Shown here piece by piece: positions 55,059 to 64,000 of a stretch of 64,000 nucleotides of DNA (within the stretch, counting starts at the first letter, position 1; each line of letters starts with the position of its first letter). Under the pieces are notes generated by a model that was given only the letters and a program-made list of their open reading frames with translations, was not told where the DNA came from and ran no database searches. The position numbers and the translations under genes were made by a program. The DNA comes from Planctomycetota bacterium. Its GTDB lineage: Bacteria > Planctomycetota > Planctomycetia > Pirellulales > UBA7805. The DNA lies in assembly GCA_003389215.1 (NCBI GenBank), contig QQVP01000094.1:62001-126000 (forward strand), in the 5' to 3' direction.

Positions 55059-58000
55059 TAATTCCGCGCCGCGCGATCTCCGCGGACCTCATTTTCAATG
55101 GATATCTGACTCTCCAAATAGGTATCGAGATTCATCAGCAAATCGACCACCGCCTCGATCTGCTCGGTGCTGTCACCGTGATAGAGTTGCTCCGTCTCGC
55201 CAGTCGTCGGATTCTGCACAACGTAGCCGTCCGAACCGTAGCGGAAGTTGACCGGCATCAACGTGTAGGGCAACACCGAGGTCGGTTTGGCCAGCCACGG
55301 CTTCAGGTAGCTCGCCTGCAGGCGACGATTCACGTCAGCCAGGTTCGGCGCCTGCGCCAGCCGATCTCCACCCGGGTCGTAATCGCCGACCAGGTGACAC
55401 TTCACGCAACCTTCCTTATTGACGATGATCTGGAAGGCATCATCAAACCGGGTGCCGGTGAGTCCCAGCTCGGAAAGCCGCTCTTGATACTCGTGCTCTC
55501 GACGGTCGAGATAATCCGGGCGCGTGCGGTGGTTGAACTGGTGCGGATAGTCGGCGTTGTCCCGCGCGGCGAAGTATCGGACCAGACTGGTCGCTTCGTC
55601 GCTGGACATATTGAACTTCGGCATTCGCAAAATGACCGCCGGGCGAATCGGATGCGGATCGAGCAGGAAGTCGTGCAACCATTCCGATTGTGTCTTGTTC
55701 CCCTGATCGATCAGCGGCGGCGGCACCCAGGCCCTCGCCTCGGCCCCCGTCTGCTTGTTCGCCAGCTCGAGGGCCAGCGGAATCAGGTAGGTGGCAAAGT
55801 CGCCGCCACGTCCGCGGTGATGACCGACGATCAACCGTTCGGAGATCGTCGGCAGCGGAGCCTTGACGTCGAACACCTGGCCGTTGATGAGCGTGGGTCG
55901 CCACAATTCGATCTCGATCGCCTTCTCGGCGCCCGCCTGCACGAGCTCTTCGATTTCTTCTTCGTCCAACTCGCTAACCGGCACGAATTCCTCGTCCTCG
56001 GCCAGAAAGATGTACTTGGCCGGTAAACCGCCATCGCTCAACCGCGGCATGCCATGCAGCGTCGCTTGGCGCCGTCCAGCCGGATCAGTCCGCAACGAGG
56101 CTTCGATTTCGTCGGGCGTGAAGAACGGCTTGAGGAAAGGATAGTCGGGCTCGGCCGCCGCCGGCTCGAACTCACTCTCGGCCGGATCGAAGCTCAACTG
56201 CCACTGGTCGAGCGTCATCGAGTGACAACCGGCACAGTTGTAGCGGGCCAGCACCTTCTCGCCTTCGACAATCGCGGCGAGCCGCTCGTCGGGCTGGTGG
56301 ATGTACTTCTCGGCAGGCGGTTCGGCGACCAGTCCCAAGACAAAGGTCATGACGGCCTCCATCTCCTGGCGGTCCTCCTCCGTATGCTCCTTGGGACGAT
56401 GCTCGCGGAGCTGCGACTTGCCCCAGAACTGCGGCATCCGCAGTCGCTCGTTGTAGTCCTTGGTGTCGGTCTTGTGATAGTCGTAGCTGCGGGGCTCGCG
56501 GAGCTTCTGCCAGAGGAACGCCTCGCGCTGATGGTGATGCAGGGCCTCGATGAAATAGCCCTGATCCCGACCTCCCTGCTCCCACTTGTAGGGATCGATG
56601 TGCTCGTGGGCATGCTCGCCGTGGTCGTCTCCGGCCGCGGTCTTGCCGTGTCCCTTGTGCGTGCCGAAGAGCTTGGCCTGTTGACCGCCGAGGTACTCGA
56701 CGATGTGCTCGAAGGCCAGCTTCGAAGATTCCTTGCGACCCCAATCGGCCAGGGCAGCACCAATCGGCTTGGCCGCTTCAAAGCCAGGAATGTCGTGGCA
56801 GCCAGTGCAGCCCAACTTGCCGATCGTGCGCCGCCCGACGTAGTTCAGCTTGTTGCGCATGTGCGCCTCGCCATGCGCGGCCACCGCCGCGTCGTCTGTC
56901 TCGTCCGGACGCTCGATGGCCAGCTCGACTTCGTAGCCGACGAGCTTGGACGCCACCTTCGGAGGCACGCCCTTGGCCAGATAATCCTTTGCCCGAACTT
57001 CGGGGAAGGCGCTGGCCAGATATTCGTAGGCCAGCTCGTCGAGATCTGTCTGCTGCTCGGCCGTCAGCGGAGCCAACTCGCTGGCCTGCGGCTCCCAATC
57101 CTCGCCCAACAGATAAAACACGATGTCGGCGGCCGGATCGTACTTGCGCACCTGGCCGTTCTGCTCTTCCGGCTTGCCTTCGCCGTCGAGAACCGGCTCG
57201 GGCTCGAGCAGCACGTTCGGCATGAGCGTCCGCAGACTGTAATGGTTTGGTCCCAGCAGCCAACTATGAAGCCACTTCTTGCTCTTCTCGGCCCGCAACT
57301 TTTCGCCGAGGTTCGTCAGATTCGGACCTTGCTCGGAGGTGCCAACCAGTGTGTCGGCATCTTCGGGATCCTCCTGATGCTGGTGACAGGCAACGCAACC
57401 CTTCGTCTGGAACATCGTCCGACCCCGATCGAAGTCGGGCGGCTCGGTCACGCCGGGCTGGACCGGCAGGTAATCGAACGGTTGGCTCTTATCGCGCAGG
57501 TAGACGGCGGCGCTGTAAGCCTCGATGAACTCGAAGCGCTCCGACTTCTCCTGACTCGGCTCGGTCAGGTAGTCGTAGTCCTCGTACTGACCGAAGAACC
57601 GCGGCATCTTCGTTGAAGGTCGGATCGAGCGTGGGTTGTAGATCCAGCGATAGAGCGTGTCCGTATCGAGCTTGCTATCGACGTGTCGCAGACTCGGTCC
57701 CACGCGCCGCAGACGGCCGGGCGATTCGACGGTCTTGAGGAGCTCAGCCAGCTTGTGCGACGAGGCGGCCAACACCGGCGGCTGCGCGAGCAAGTCAGCC
57801 AGGCCCGCAGCATCGGGGCGCAGCTGCGGCGACTCGCCCGCCTGATCGGCACGGAGACTCTCGACCAGCTCGAGCCGGTCGGCCAGGGGCACGGACATTG
57901 GCGCCGTCTTTAACCGCTGGGCGACGACCCGCATCTGTCCGCGAAGACCGGGATCTTCCAGCAACTTCGCCGGAGCCGAGGCACGCTCAGCGTCCTGGGT

Positions 58001-60169
58001 AATCAGGAAATGCAAGCGGGTTCGGGCGGCTTCATCCTCGGGGTGATACGCCACCTGGGTGGCCAGCGTTTCGATTTCGGTCACCAGGTCCAAGCTCTGG
58101 CGATAGATCGGCTGAGCCTCCGCTGAAGCGCCGGTCAGGGCTGCTACGAACAGGCGCTTGCGTGACGCGACCTCGAAGCGGAGCTGAGCCGCCGCGGCGA
58201 AGTAGGCTGGTTCGTTGCGCAGGTCGGGCCCGATGCGGCGATCGGGTCCGTCGTAGCCGTTGATTTCGTGACAGCCATAGCAGCCCAGGTTGCGCACCAG
58301 GTCGTAGCCCTCGTAGAGCTTCGGTGCCGGATGCTCGGGGAAGCGCTCGCTCGGCAGCAGCTGCTCCACCTCGTGGTGGCATTTCAGACAGGAGCTTTCC
58401 ACGAAGCGTTGGGGCCGCATCGGAAAGATCCAATGATGGTTGTTGAAGTAGCCGTGGTCGCGCGCCCATTCGTGGGCCTGCTCAGGATTGTTCGGGGTGT
58501 GCGAGACCCACTTGAACTCGGTGGCACTCCCCTGCCCTTCATGGCAAATCGTGCAGCCCATCTCCTCGATCTTGTGTGGGCTCAGCGAGCCGACGAACAG
58601 ATCGAGGCGCGGATGCGAGCTGTAAGGGTGCGGCATGCCACGGGCCACGACCACCCGGATCGCCTCACCCCAAGGAGCCTGCTGGACGAGATAACGCTGC
58701 GCATCTGCGCGGGAGACGATGCTCTCCAGGCGACCACCGACGTCGACGTGGGTGATCACGTCGCCCATCTTCAAACCGGCTCGGGCGCCGGCACCGCCGG
58801 GCAACACGACTTCAATCGTGACGTCCGCCGGATTGAGCCAGCCCGATTCGGCCAGCACGAAACCGTAAAGTTCGCGCGTAGAAAGCGGAATCGCTTCGCC
58901 ATCCTCGTCGGTCTGGGTCTCCGGCTTCTCGGCCGGTGCTCGCAGCAAGTACGTCAGCGTCTCGCGATGCGGATAGGCCGGCTGATCGGCCGTCCCGGGC
59001 GCGGTCTTGTCGATCGCCAAATGACAGGAGACGCAGCGGTCGAAGCGAGCCACCTGACCAAAACTGCCCACCGGAATCTTCAACTCGGGCAGCCAGACCT
59101 GGCGGGGTTTCTCGAAACCGCCAAATGCGTCGATAATCGGCAGTGTCACCAGGCCGCGGAGGCCGGACTTGCGGCCTTCGACGAGCGTGCGTCGAGCCGC
59201 CTCGTGATCGGCGAGGTCCTTTGCCGCGCGGGCCTGCGCGTCGGTCATGGCCCGCACGATCGAGTCGAGCGCCTCGCGCTGCAACGTGGCGGCCTGAACC
59301 GAGCGGGTCAGGGCGGCAACGCTGTTCCGGTCGTCGGGACCCTTGCCGTAACGAATCTCGTCGAAGTTCTTCTTGAGCACGGCCAGCCCCTCGGCCGGCT
59401 CGGCGTCGCGAACCGCCAGATCTAGCTTGCTCTTCGCTTCGTCGAGCTGAGCCAGTCGCGCCTTCCGCTTTTTCGTCTCTTGGTCCTGGACAAACTGGAC
59501 CCGGGCAATCTCGCTCCGCATCAGGCCGAACAAGGCCGCCGCTTCGTCGGCAAAGTCGTCGAACTTAACCAGCGAGTCAAGCTGTTCCTCGTCTTCATCG
59601 GCCAGCCCGCGGTCGAGCGCCAACTCCGGCGGCGGCAATTCAGCGGCCATCTCTTGCAGCCGCGTGCTGGACTCCATAATGGCTTCCGCAGTCGGATCGG
59701 GCACAGCCTCGCGAAGACGCGCGAGGACCGAATCGAGCAATTCTTCATGCTTGTCAAGCTCGCCCAAACCGAGGGACTTCAGCTCCGTCAGGTCGCTCGC
59801 GAGCTTGGCGGCGTCGGCATCCGTGGTCTGGCCCTCGGGGCCGGTCGTCGCGGCAGCCCAATCCGCCGAGAGCATTTGCACGACGAATCGCTTGACGAGA
59901 TTCTCGTCCGGGGCAGTGTACTTGGCCCGCACACTGGCCATGTGTAGCCGTCGCTCGGTCTCCTCGAAGGTGACGGTCTCGAATTCAGCGATCTGGGCCT
60001 CACGTCGCGCCGCCTCGATTCGCTCAAATTGACGCTGATAGACCTTGTACTCGCGATTGTGATCCGCGGCCAACAGCCAGAGCGTCGCCACGAGCAAAAC
60101 AGAGGCCGACACCCCAAAGACTACGTGGAGGCCTTTCAAGTTTCGCCATGTCTGTTCGGTCGCGGGCAT
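55058..60169 (-). CDS. Giant octahaem cytochrome c with PDZ domain
   Basis: The 1703-aa product has one N-terminal hydrophobic helix (about residues 14-33), then a 330-residue charged helical region. Next is the first haem motif (CVSCH, about 377), a PDZ domain at roughly 440-515 (GAGARAGLKMGDVITHVD), and further CxxCH motifs near 536, 594, 628, 923, 1120, 1310 and 1587. That gives eight haem c sites. It lies directly behind the cytochrome b genes, where a cytochrome c1 or f would be expected, and no separate c1 is present. It is probably the complex's periplasmic haem subunit. The reading frame is continuous. Confidence 0.88.
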   Translation of the reverse strand: MPATEQTWRNLKGLHVVFGVSASVLLVATLWLLAADHNREYKVYQRQFERIEAARREAQIAEFETVTFEETERRLHMASVRAKYTAPDENLVKRFVVQMLSADWAAATTGPEGQTTDADAAKLASDLTELKSLGLGELDKHEELLDSVLARLREAVPDPTAEAIMESSTRLQEMAAELPPPELALDRGLADEDEEQLDSLVKFDDFADEAAALFGLMRSEIARVQFVQDQETKKRKARLAQLDEAKSKLDLAVRDAEPAEGLAVLKKNFDEIRYGKGPDDRNSVAALTRSVQAATLQREALDSIVRAMTDAQARAAKDLADHEAARRTLVEGRKSGLRGLVTLPIIDAFGGFEKPRQVWLPELKIPVGSFGQVARFDRCVSCHLAIDKTAPGTADQPAYPHRETLTYLLRAPAEKPETQTDEDGEAIPLSTRELYGFVLAESGWLNPADVTIEVVLPGGAGARAGLKMGDVITHVDVGGRLESIVSRADAQRYLVQQAPWGEAIRVVVARGMPHPYSSHPRLDLFVGSLSPHKIEEMGCTICHEGQGSATEFKWVSHTPNNPEQAHEWARDHGYFNNHHWIFPMRPQRFVESSCLKCHHEVEQLLPSERFPEHPAPKLYEGYDLVRNLGCYGCHEINGYDGPDRRIGPDLRNEPAYFAAAAQLRFEVASRKRLFVAALTGASAEAQPIYRQSLDLVTEIETLATQVAYHPEDEAARTRLHFLITQDAERASAPAKLLEDPGLRGQMRVVAQRLKTAPMSVPLADRLELVESLRADQAGESPQLRPDAAGLADLLAQPPVLAASSHKLAELLKTVESPGRLRRVGPSLRHVDSKLDTDTLYRWIYNPRSIRPSTKMPRFFGQYEDYDYLTEPSQEKSERFEFIEAYSAAVYLRDKSQPFDYLPVQPGVTEPPDFDRGRTMFQTKGCVACHQHQEDPEDADTLVGTSEQGPNLTNLGEKLRAEKSKKWLHSWLLGPNHYSLRTLMPNVLLEPEPVLDGEGKPEEQNGQVRKYDPAADIVFYLLGEDWEPQASELAPLTAEQQTDLDELAYEYLASAFPEVRAKDYLAKGVPPKVASKLVGYEVELAIERPDETDDAAVAAHGEAHMRNKLNYVGRRTIGKLGCTGCHDIPGFEAAKPIGAALADWGRKESSKLAFEHIVEYLGGQQAKLFGTHKGHGKTAAGDDHGEHAHEHIDPYKWEQGGRDQGYFIEALHHHQREAFLWQKLREPRSYDYHKTDTKDYNERLRMPQFWGKSQLREHRPKEHTEEDRQEMEAVMTFVLGLVAEPPAEKYIHQPDERLAAIVEGEKVLARYNCAGCHSMTLDQWQLSFDPAESEFEPAAAEPDYPFLKPFFTPDEIEASLRTDPAGRRQATLHGMPRLSDGGLPAKYIFLAEDEEFVPVSELDEEEIEELVQAGAEKAIEIELWRPTLINGQVFDVKAPLPTISERLIVGHHRGRGGDFATYLIPLALELANKQTGAEARAWVPPPLIDQGNKTQSEWLHDFLLDPHPIRPAVILRMPKFNMSSDEATSLVRYFAARDNADYPHQFNHRTRPDYLDRREHEYQERLSELGLTGTRFDDAFQIIVNKEGCVKCHLVGDYDPGGDRLAQAPNLADVNRRLQASYLKPWLAKPTSVLPYTLMPVNFRYGSDGYVVQNPTTGETEQLYHGDSTEQIEAVVDLLMNLDTYLESQISIENEVRGDRAARN

Positions 60170-60234
60170 GAGATCAATTCCCGGTCGTGCCGCCTGCCCT
60201 GCCTACCGCAGGATCGGCCGCACATTCGTAACGA

Positions 60235-61578
60235 CTAAAGATTCAGGAAGTACTCCGGAATCGCGATGATGTATTTCAGGTTCACCGTCCATCGCAGCAC
60301 CATCTTGATGGGCAGCAGGGCCATGAACAGGATCAAGTTCGACATGACCATGAACCGCATAAAGCCCATCTTGACGAAGAAGCCACGGAACACGGTGGCG
60401 GCCATCAACGGCGGCAGCATGATGAAGTAGAGCAAGGTCACGGCAATACCCAGCCATTCGCGATACAGGATAAAGCCCAGCTGCGTGAAGAAGCCGGCTT
60501 CGTTTGGCGCCTTGGGCAGACTCACTCCCATCAACTGCTCCCAGAACATGTTCGACAGGTCGATGTTGTTGAGAGCCTCGACTTTGTGCGGGTCCCAGTA
60601 CTCGTAGACCGCAAAGATGTTCCAGTTCGGACCCCGCAGGAACGTTCCCAAGACGATCAACGTGATCCACAATACGAGGAAGCCGAACTGATACATCAAG
60701 TAACTGAACTTGCGATCCTCAATGGTATAGTAGCCGTTCCCCTTCGGATTGAAGTCGAGGTACGGAATCGCCATCAGCCCGACTACGATCAGGCTCGGCA
60801 GCACGACCCCCGCCATCCAGGGATCGAAGTACACCAGCATCTCCTGCAGACCCAGAAAATACCACGGCGCCTTCGAGGGATTCGGCGTCTTCACCGAACT
60901 GGCCGGCTCTTCCAGGGGGGCATCCAACCCGATCGCCCAGAACAGCAACAGCGCGGTGAGCAGGATCATGCAGATCAGCTCGGTATAGACGAGGTCGGGC
61001 CAGACGAGAATCTTCTCGTCGTTTTCCTTCTCCAACGGCGGCCGCCCCTCGAGCGCGCGGGCATCGTTCTCGACGGCCCGCGAGGTGGCCAACCAGGTGA
61101 AGAAACCCAACAGGAATATCAATCCCACAATCGGCACGTTGTCGGGCTTGGCCGCGATGGCATAGAAGTTCGGGTCGGAAAAGGAGAGACCCAGCGCCAA
61201 CAGCGAGGCATTCAACAGTATCCAGGCCACGTCGGGGCGGACGAAGAACTTGCGGGCCACGAACAGGCCGCCAAGCAACACGATGCTGCCGACCGTGTAG
61301 ATCACCGCACCCCAGGAGCCGCCCAGGATCTCGTTGGTCAGTTGAGTGAACCACGATGGCATCCGCGGCATCCAGGTCGCATCGGCACTGAACGCCAAGG
61401 GCGCGAGCACTCCGACATAGACGAGCGAAAGCAGCAGCAGCAGGACCGGGCCAACCGTTGCGTGGCTGCGTCGCCAAACGACAAAGGCGGCGATGCCGTT
61501 CATCAACGCCAGGGCGATGTAATAGAAGCCCAGAAAGCCGCTGATGTTCTGCCAGTGAGTTAGTAGATTCGGATCCAT
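60235..61578 (-). CDS. Cytochrome b C-terminal (subunit IV-like) protein with extra helices
   Basis: The 447-aa product has an N-terminal half of about five hydrophobic helices that are not part of subunit IV. From about residue 230 comes the subunit IV-like part: NPSKAPWYFLGLQEM (237-240 APWY replaces the PEWY of the quinol-oxidising site), DPWMAGVVLP and further helices to the C-terminus. Typical subunit IV is about 160 aa. It follows the b6-like gene by 87 bases. Confidence 0.88.
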   Translation of the reverse strand: MDPNLLTHWQNISGFLGFYYIALALMNGIAAFVVWRRSHATVGPVLLLLLSLVYVGVLAPLAFSADATWMPRMPSWFTQLTNEILGGSWGAVIYTVGSIVLLGGLFVARKFFVRPDVAWILLNASLLALGLSFSDPNFYAIAAKPDNVPIVGLIFLLGFFTWLATSRAVENDARALEGRPPLEKENDEKILVWPDLVYTELICMILLTALLLFWAIGLDAPLEEPASSVKTPNPSKAPWYFLGLQEMLVYFDPWMAGVVLPSLIVVGLMAIPYLDFNPKGNGYYTIEDRKFSYLMYQFGFLVLWITLIVLGTFLRGPNWNIFAVYEYWDPHKVEALNNIDLSNMFWEQLMGVSLPKAPNEAGFFTQLGFILYREWLGIAVTLLYFIMLPPLMAATVFRGFFVKMGFMRFMVMSNLILFMALLPIKMVLRWTVNLKYIIAIPEYFLNL

Positions 61579-61665
61579 GATCGTTCGTGAGGCGGTTGTG
61601 CGAAGAAACTCCCGCTCCGCAGTTGGATGGCGACGGCCGCGGCCCTCTCAAGCGCGGGCAGGCGC

Positions 61666-62457
61666 CTATAACGGCCCGCTGATTCCTCCATCTTTGCGAA
61701 CGCGCCAGAAGTGGATAGCCAACAGGAAGGCGACCGCCAGCGGGATCGCGATGCAGTGCAAAATGTAAAAGCGATTGAGCGTCACCTCGCCGACCGAACG
61801 TTCGCCAAGCAACATGAACCGCGCATCCGAGGCGCTGGTGATCATGTCGATGCCGCCGACGTTGAAGAGCGCCTGACCGGGACCCTCGTACCCGAGAAAC
61901 GGCGTCGCCCGGGCCATGTTCGATCCCACCGTAATGGCCCAAATCGCCAGCTGGTCCCAAGGCAGCAGATAGCCGGTAAAGGACAACAGCAGCGTCAGCA
62001 GCAGCAGGATCACGCCGATCACCCAGTTGAACTCGCGGGGCGGCTTGTAACTGCCGGTCAGAAACACGCGATACATGTGCAGCCAGACCGTAATCACCAT
62101 GGCATGTGCGCCCCAGCGATGCAGCTCGCGCAAGATGCCCAGCGATGCCACGTCGCGCAGCGACAAGATGTCCTGGAACGCCCATTCCAAGGTGGGGCGA
62201 TAGTAGAACATCAACAGTACGCCGGTGATCGTTTCCACCAGGAACAGGAAGAACGTCACCCCGCCCATGCACCAGGTAAACGATAACGCGATCCCCTGCT
62301 TCTTGATCGACACCGGGTGCAGGTGCAAGAAGAAGTTGGTCAGGACGACGACAATCCGGTTACGTCGATCGAGCGGCGCCGGATGGCGGAAGATACTCTT
62401 CCAAATCTGAGAATTGCGAATCGCGTCGCTGAGAGAAGACCGATCGGTAGCTGGCAT
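61666..62457 (-). CDS. Cytochrome b N-terminal protein, b6 type
   Basis: The 263-aa product has four main helices. Haem ligands are H113 and H127 (14 apart, helix B) and H234 and H249 (15 apart, helix D), the 15 spacing being that of b6 rather than bc1. C63 in WCMGGVT aligns with the b6 Cys that holds haem ci, and the FYYRPT end of the helix also matches. It therefore belongs with b6f-type complexes. The quinone-site GYLLPWDQ is present. Confidence 0.92.
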   Translation of the reverse strand: MPATDRSSLSDAIRNSQIWKSIFRHPAPLDRRNRIVVVLTNFFLHLHPVSIKKQGIALSFTWCMGGVTFFLFLVETITGVLLMFYYRPTLEWAFQDILSLRDVASLGILRELHRWGAHAMVITVWLHMYRVFLTGSYKPPREFNWVIGVILLLLTLLLSFTGYLLPWDQLAIWAITVGSNMARATPFLGYEGPGQALFNVGGIDMITSASDARFMLLGERSVGEVTLNRFYILHCIAIPLAVAFLLAIHFWRVRKDGGISGPL

Positions 62458-62585
62458 TTACTCGTGGGGGCTTGAAGCGCGCGGGAACGATGGACGGGGC
62501 TGCAAAACGTACAAACGTGTCGAAAAGAACGTCTCGGCAGAACGCTGATGGTCGCGAGAATCGACCCCTGGCTTTCGCCCATCCG

Positions 62586-63674
62586 CTAGACGGAGACGAA
62601 CGAAGCCGGGTCGGACCACTGACCCATTTCCTCCTGAAATCTGCGGCTCTTGTCGATCTCGACCTGACCGTCGTCGGCGATACGAATCGCGTAGCGCTCG
62701 AGTGGACGTGGTGCGGGACCCTCGAAGTTGATACCGTCTTTGTAAAAGCCGCTGCCGTGACAGGGGCACTTGAATTTCTGCTCCGCTTCGAGCCAGTTGG
62801 GCGTGCAGCCCAGATGGGTACAAACCGTGGAAAGCGCGTAAAGCTGTTGCTCGCCTCGGTAGCTCCCATTGACGACCCACACGCCGAATTGGGCCTTGAA
62901 CTTCGTCTCGACAACCCCCGGAGAGAAACTGTCGGGAAAGCCCACCTTAAAGCGACTCGGAGGTTCCGTGAGAATATTGGGGAACATAAAGCGGGCGGTC
63001 GCCAGCCCCCACAAAGAGAGCGTCGTCGCCAGCGAGGTGAAACCAAGCCGCAAGGCGCTGCCGAACAGCGCTGCCGCGGCGATCGCCGTCACGCCCGCCG
63101 CCTTCATGGCCGTCCGCCGACTCTGGTCGACCTCCGGCGGCTCGACCGGAATCGCGTAGGCCGGCTTCTCCGGCATCGGCGGAACTGGTCGCTTGGGTTT
63201 GGGGGGTGCCTTTGGCTTGGCCGCCGGCTGCTTGGCCGCCTCGGCCTTCGACATCGGGCCCGCTTTGCTGGTTCGTCGAGCGGCCGCCAGAATGCTGGCC
63301 GTCGTCTTGCGCTCGGCGACCTCCTTCTTGGCCGCCGGCTTCTTGGCTGCCGGAGCCTTCGGCTTGGCAGCGGCGGCGGGCTTTTCTGCCGCGGCCTTGG
63401 CCTTCGGTGCGGCCGGCTTCGTCGCCGCGCCACTCTCGCCACTGCGGGCCATCGCCAGAATGTCTTTGACCGACGGTCGTTCGCCAGGCTTCATCGTCGT
63501 GGCAGGGGCGGGCTCTTCTGCAGGAGGCGACTCGGCCGATGCGGCGCTCTCGACGACTTCTTCAGCCGCCGGTGCTGCCTCGGCGGGTGACGGGGTCGCG
63601 TCACCCTCGCCCGAATCTTGCTGGCGGGCGGCGGCCAGAATCTCCGCAACCGACATCTTCTTCTTGTCAGCCAT
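62586..63674 (-). CDS. Respiratory Rieske iron-sulphur protein with N-terminal repeat extension
   Basis: The 362-aa protein ends in a standard Rieske domain: C285-T-H287 (CTHLGC) and C303-P-C-H306 (CPCHGS), with the disulphide Cys pair C290 and C305. A Tat-like SRRTAMK (185-191) and a membrane helix precede it. The first 180 residues are an Ala/Lys/Pro/Glu-rich extension absent from ordinary Rieske proteins. It carries three copies of an ILAxAR-type motif (residues 7-22, 67-84, 124-139). This is the first gene of the bc-type operon. Confidence 0.92.
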   Translation of the reverse strand: MADKKKMSVAEILAAARQQDSGEGDATPSPAEAAPAAEEVVESAASAESPPAEEPAPATTMKPGERPSVKDILAMARSGESGAATKPAAPKAKAAAEKPAAAAKPKAPAAKKPAAKKEVAERKTTASILAAARRTSKAGPMSKAEAAKQPAAKPKAPPKPKRPVPPMPEKPAYAIPVEPPEVDQSRRTAMKAAGVTAIAAAALFGSALRLGFTSLATTLSLWGLATARFMFPNILTEPPSRFKVGFPDSFSPGVVETKFKAQFGVWVVNGSYRGEQQLYALSTVCTHLGCTPNWLEAEQKFKCPCHGSGFYKDGINFEGPAPRPLERYAIRIADDGQVEIDKSRRFQEEMGQWSDPASFVSV

Positions 63675-64000
63675 GACTTCCTACTTCCACGACTCTCGAA
63701 CGCAAGATGGACTTCGCCTAGCGGGCACAAGAGCCGCTTGCTGCGCTCGAATCGTCACGCGCCCCGAGCCGCCGCCGCTCGCCACCTGGACCACCATGTG
63801 GATGGCCTAAAATGGTGGATTCTAAGGGCTTGCATGTCTCGGTCAAGAGCTTCGCGGAGCCGGGACAGGCTTCGTGACATTTTTCACAGAGTGCAATATG
63901 GGCGATCGGCCCTCAACCTGTCAAGGGCCTGCGCTCGCGCGGTTCAACTGCGAAGTGACAACCGCAAACCACACCTCTGCGGTAACCGCGTTCCTGTGTC
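63675..64000. other. 326-base upstream region of the Rieske gene
   Basis: No gene is supported. It holds the promoter described separately and an inverted pair CCACCA (63791-63796) / TGGTGG (63813-63818) that falls at the expected start of transcription. The rest, to the window edge, shows no feature I can name. Confidence 0.5.
63819..63846 (-). promoter_or_regulatory. Promoter of the bc-type operon
   Basis: On the minus strand TTGACC (63841-63846) and TAGAAT (63819-63824) are 16 bases apart, the clearest sigma-70-like pair on this strand. The leader before the Rieske start would be about 138 bases. Confidence 0.6.

Noticed and set aside
56054..57616. A long open frame of about 520 codons on the plus strand, inside the octahaem cytochrome gene
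   Set aside because: It is antisense to a clearly coding gene, has no recognisable motif, and long antisense frames are common in high-GC sequence.

Overview
This is chromosomal sequence from a high-GC bacterium, most likely a planctomycete of the Pirellulales type. The lineage is inferred from gene content: weak Shine-Dalgarno usage, long proteins with extra low-complexity segments, a MoxR/DUF58/BatA/VWA cluster with a DUF4175-like coiled-coil protein and an exported toroid-fold protein, NPCBM proteins, and a respiratory locus with a giant multihaem cytochrome. There are no rRNA or tRNA genes, insertion sequences, prophage genes or CRISPR arrays that I can see. Coding density is high.

Region 1 (1-12.1 kb) is housekeeping: the 5' end of a lipoprotein gene, a LolA-like periplasmic protein, pdxA, a small membrane protein, asd and truA, a kinase-like protein, accA, a CvpA-family protein, a DUF457 membrane protein, dtd, rodA and an ABC ATPase. 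Region 2 (12.1-24.1 kb) has a MazG-like / envelope protein / ABC operon, a 958-aa TPR metalloprotease-like protein, a radical SAM protein, a Rieske ferredoxin, pgi with a UPF0173 hydrolase, and an archaeal-type phosphoglycerate mutase.

Region 3 (24.1-40.5 kb, minus strand) is one long co-directional cluster. In transcription order it encodes a TPR/PQQ-propeller protein, MoxR ATPase, a DUF58 VWA protein, a BatA-like VWA protein, a VWA-GATase protein, a 1268-aa membrane coiled-coil protein, a Gln-rich secreted protein, a Tat-exported alpha/alpha-toroid protein and an NPCBM protein. Many junctions overlap by a few bases. It looks like a chaperone-and-envelope machine of unknown purpose.

Region 4 (40.7-64 kb, almost all minus strand) is a complete aerobic respiratory locus. 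A bc/b6f-like complex comes first: a Rieske protein with a repeat-bearing N-terminal extension, a b6-type cytochrome b, a subunit IV-like protein with extra helices, and a 1703-aa octahaem cytochrome with a PDZ domain. Next are two cupredoxin-like lipoproteins, a dihaem cytochrome c lipoprotein and oxidase subunits II and I. These are followed by haem A and haem O synthases, oxidase subunit III (carrying a ~200-residue coiled-coil insert) and subunit IV. An ABC transporter, a SCO protein, a DUF420 protein and a small membrane protein end the run. Three tandem 14-bp repeats lie directly upstream of a TATAAT box at the head of the oxidase part, a good candidate for a regulatory switch.

The most unusual material is in region 4, where several standard respiratory subunits carry large additions, and in region 3, whose cluster appears coherent but has no clear function. 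Starts were often moved inward from the longest open frame on the basis of family N-termini, signal peptides, ribosome binding sites or gene overlaps; these choices are stated in each entry.
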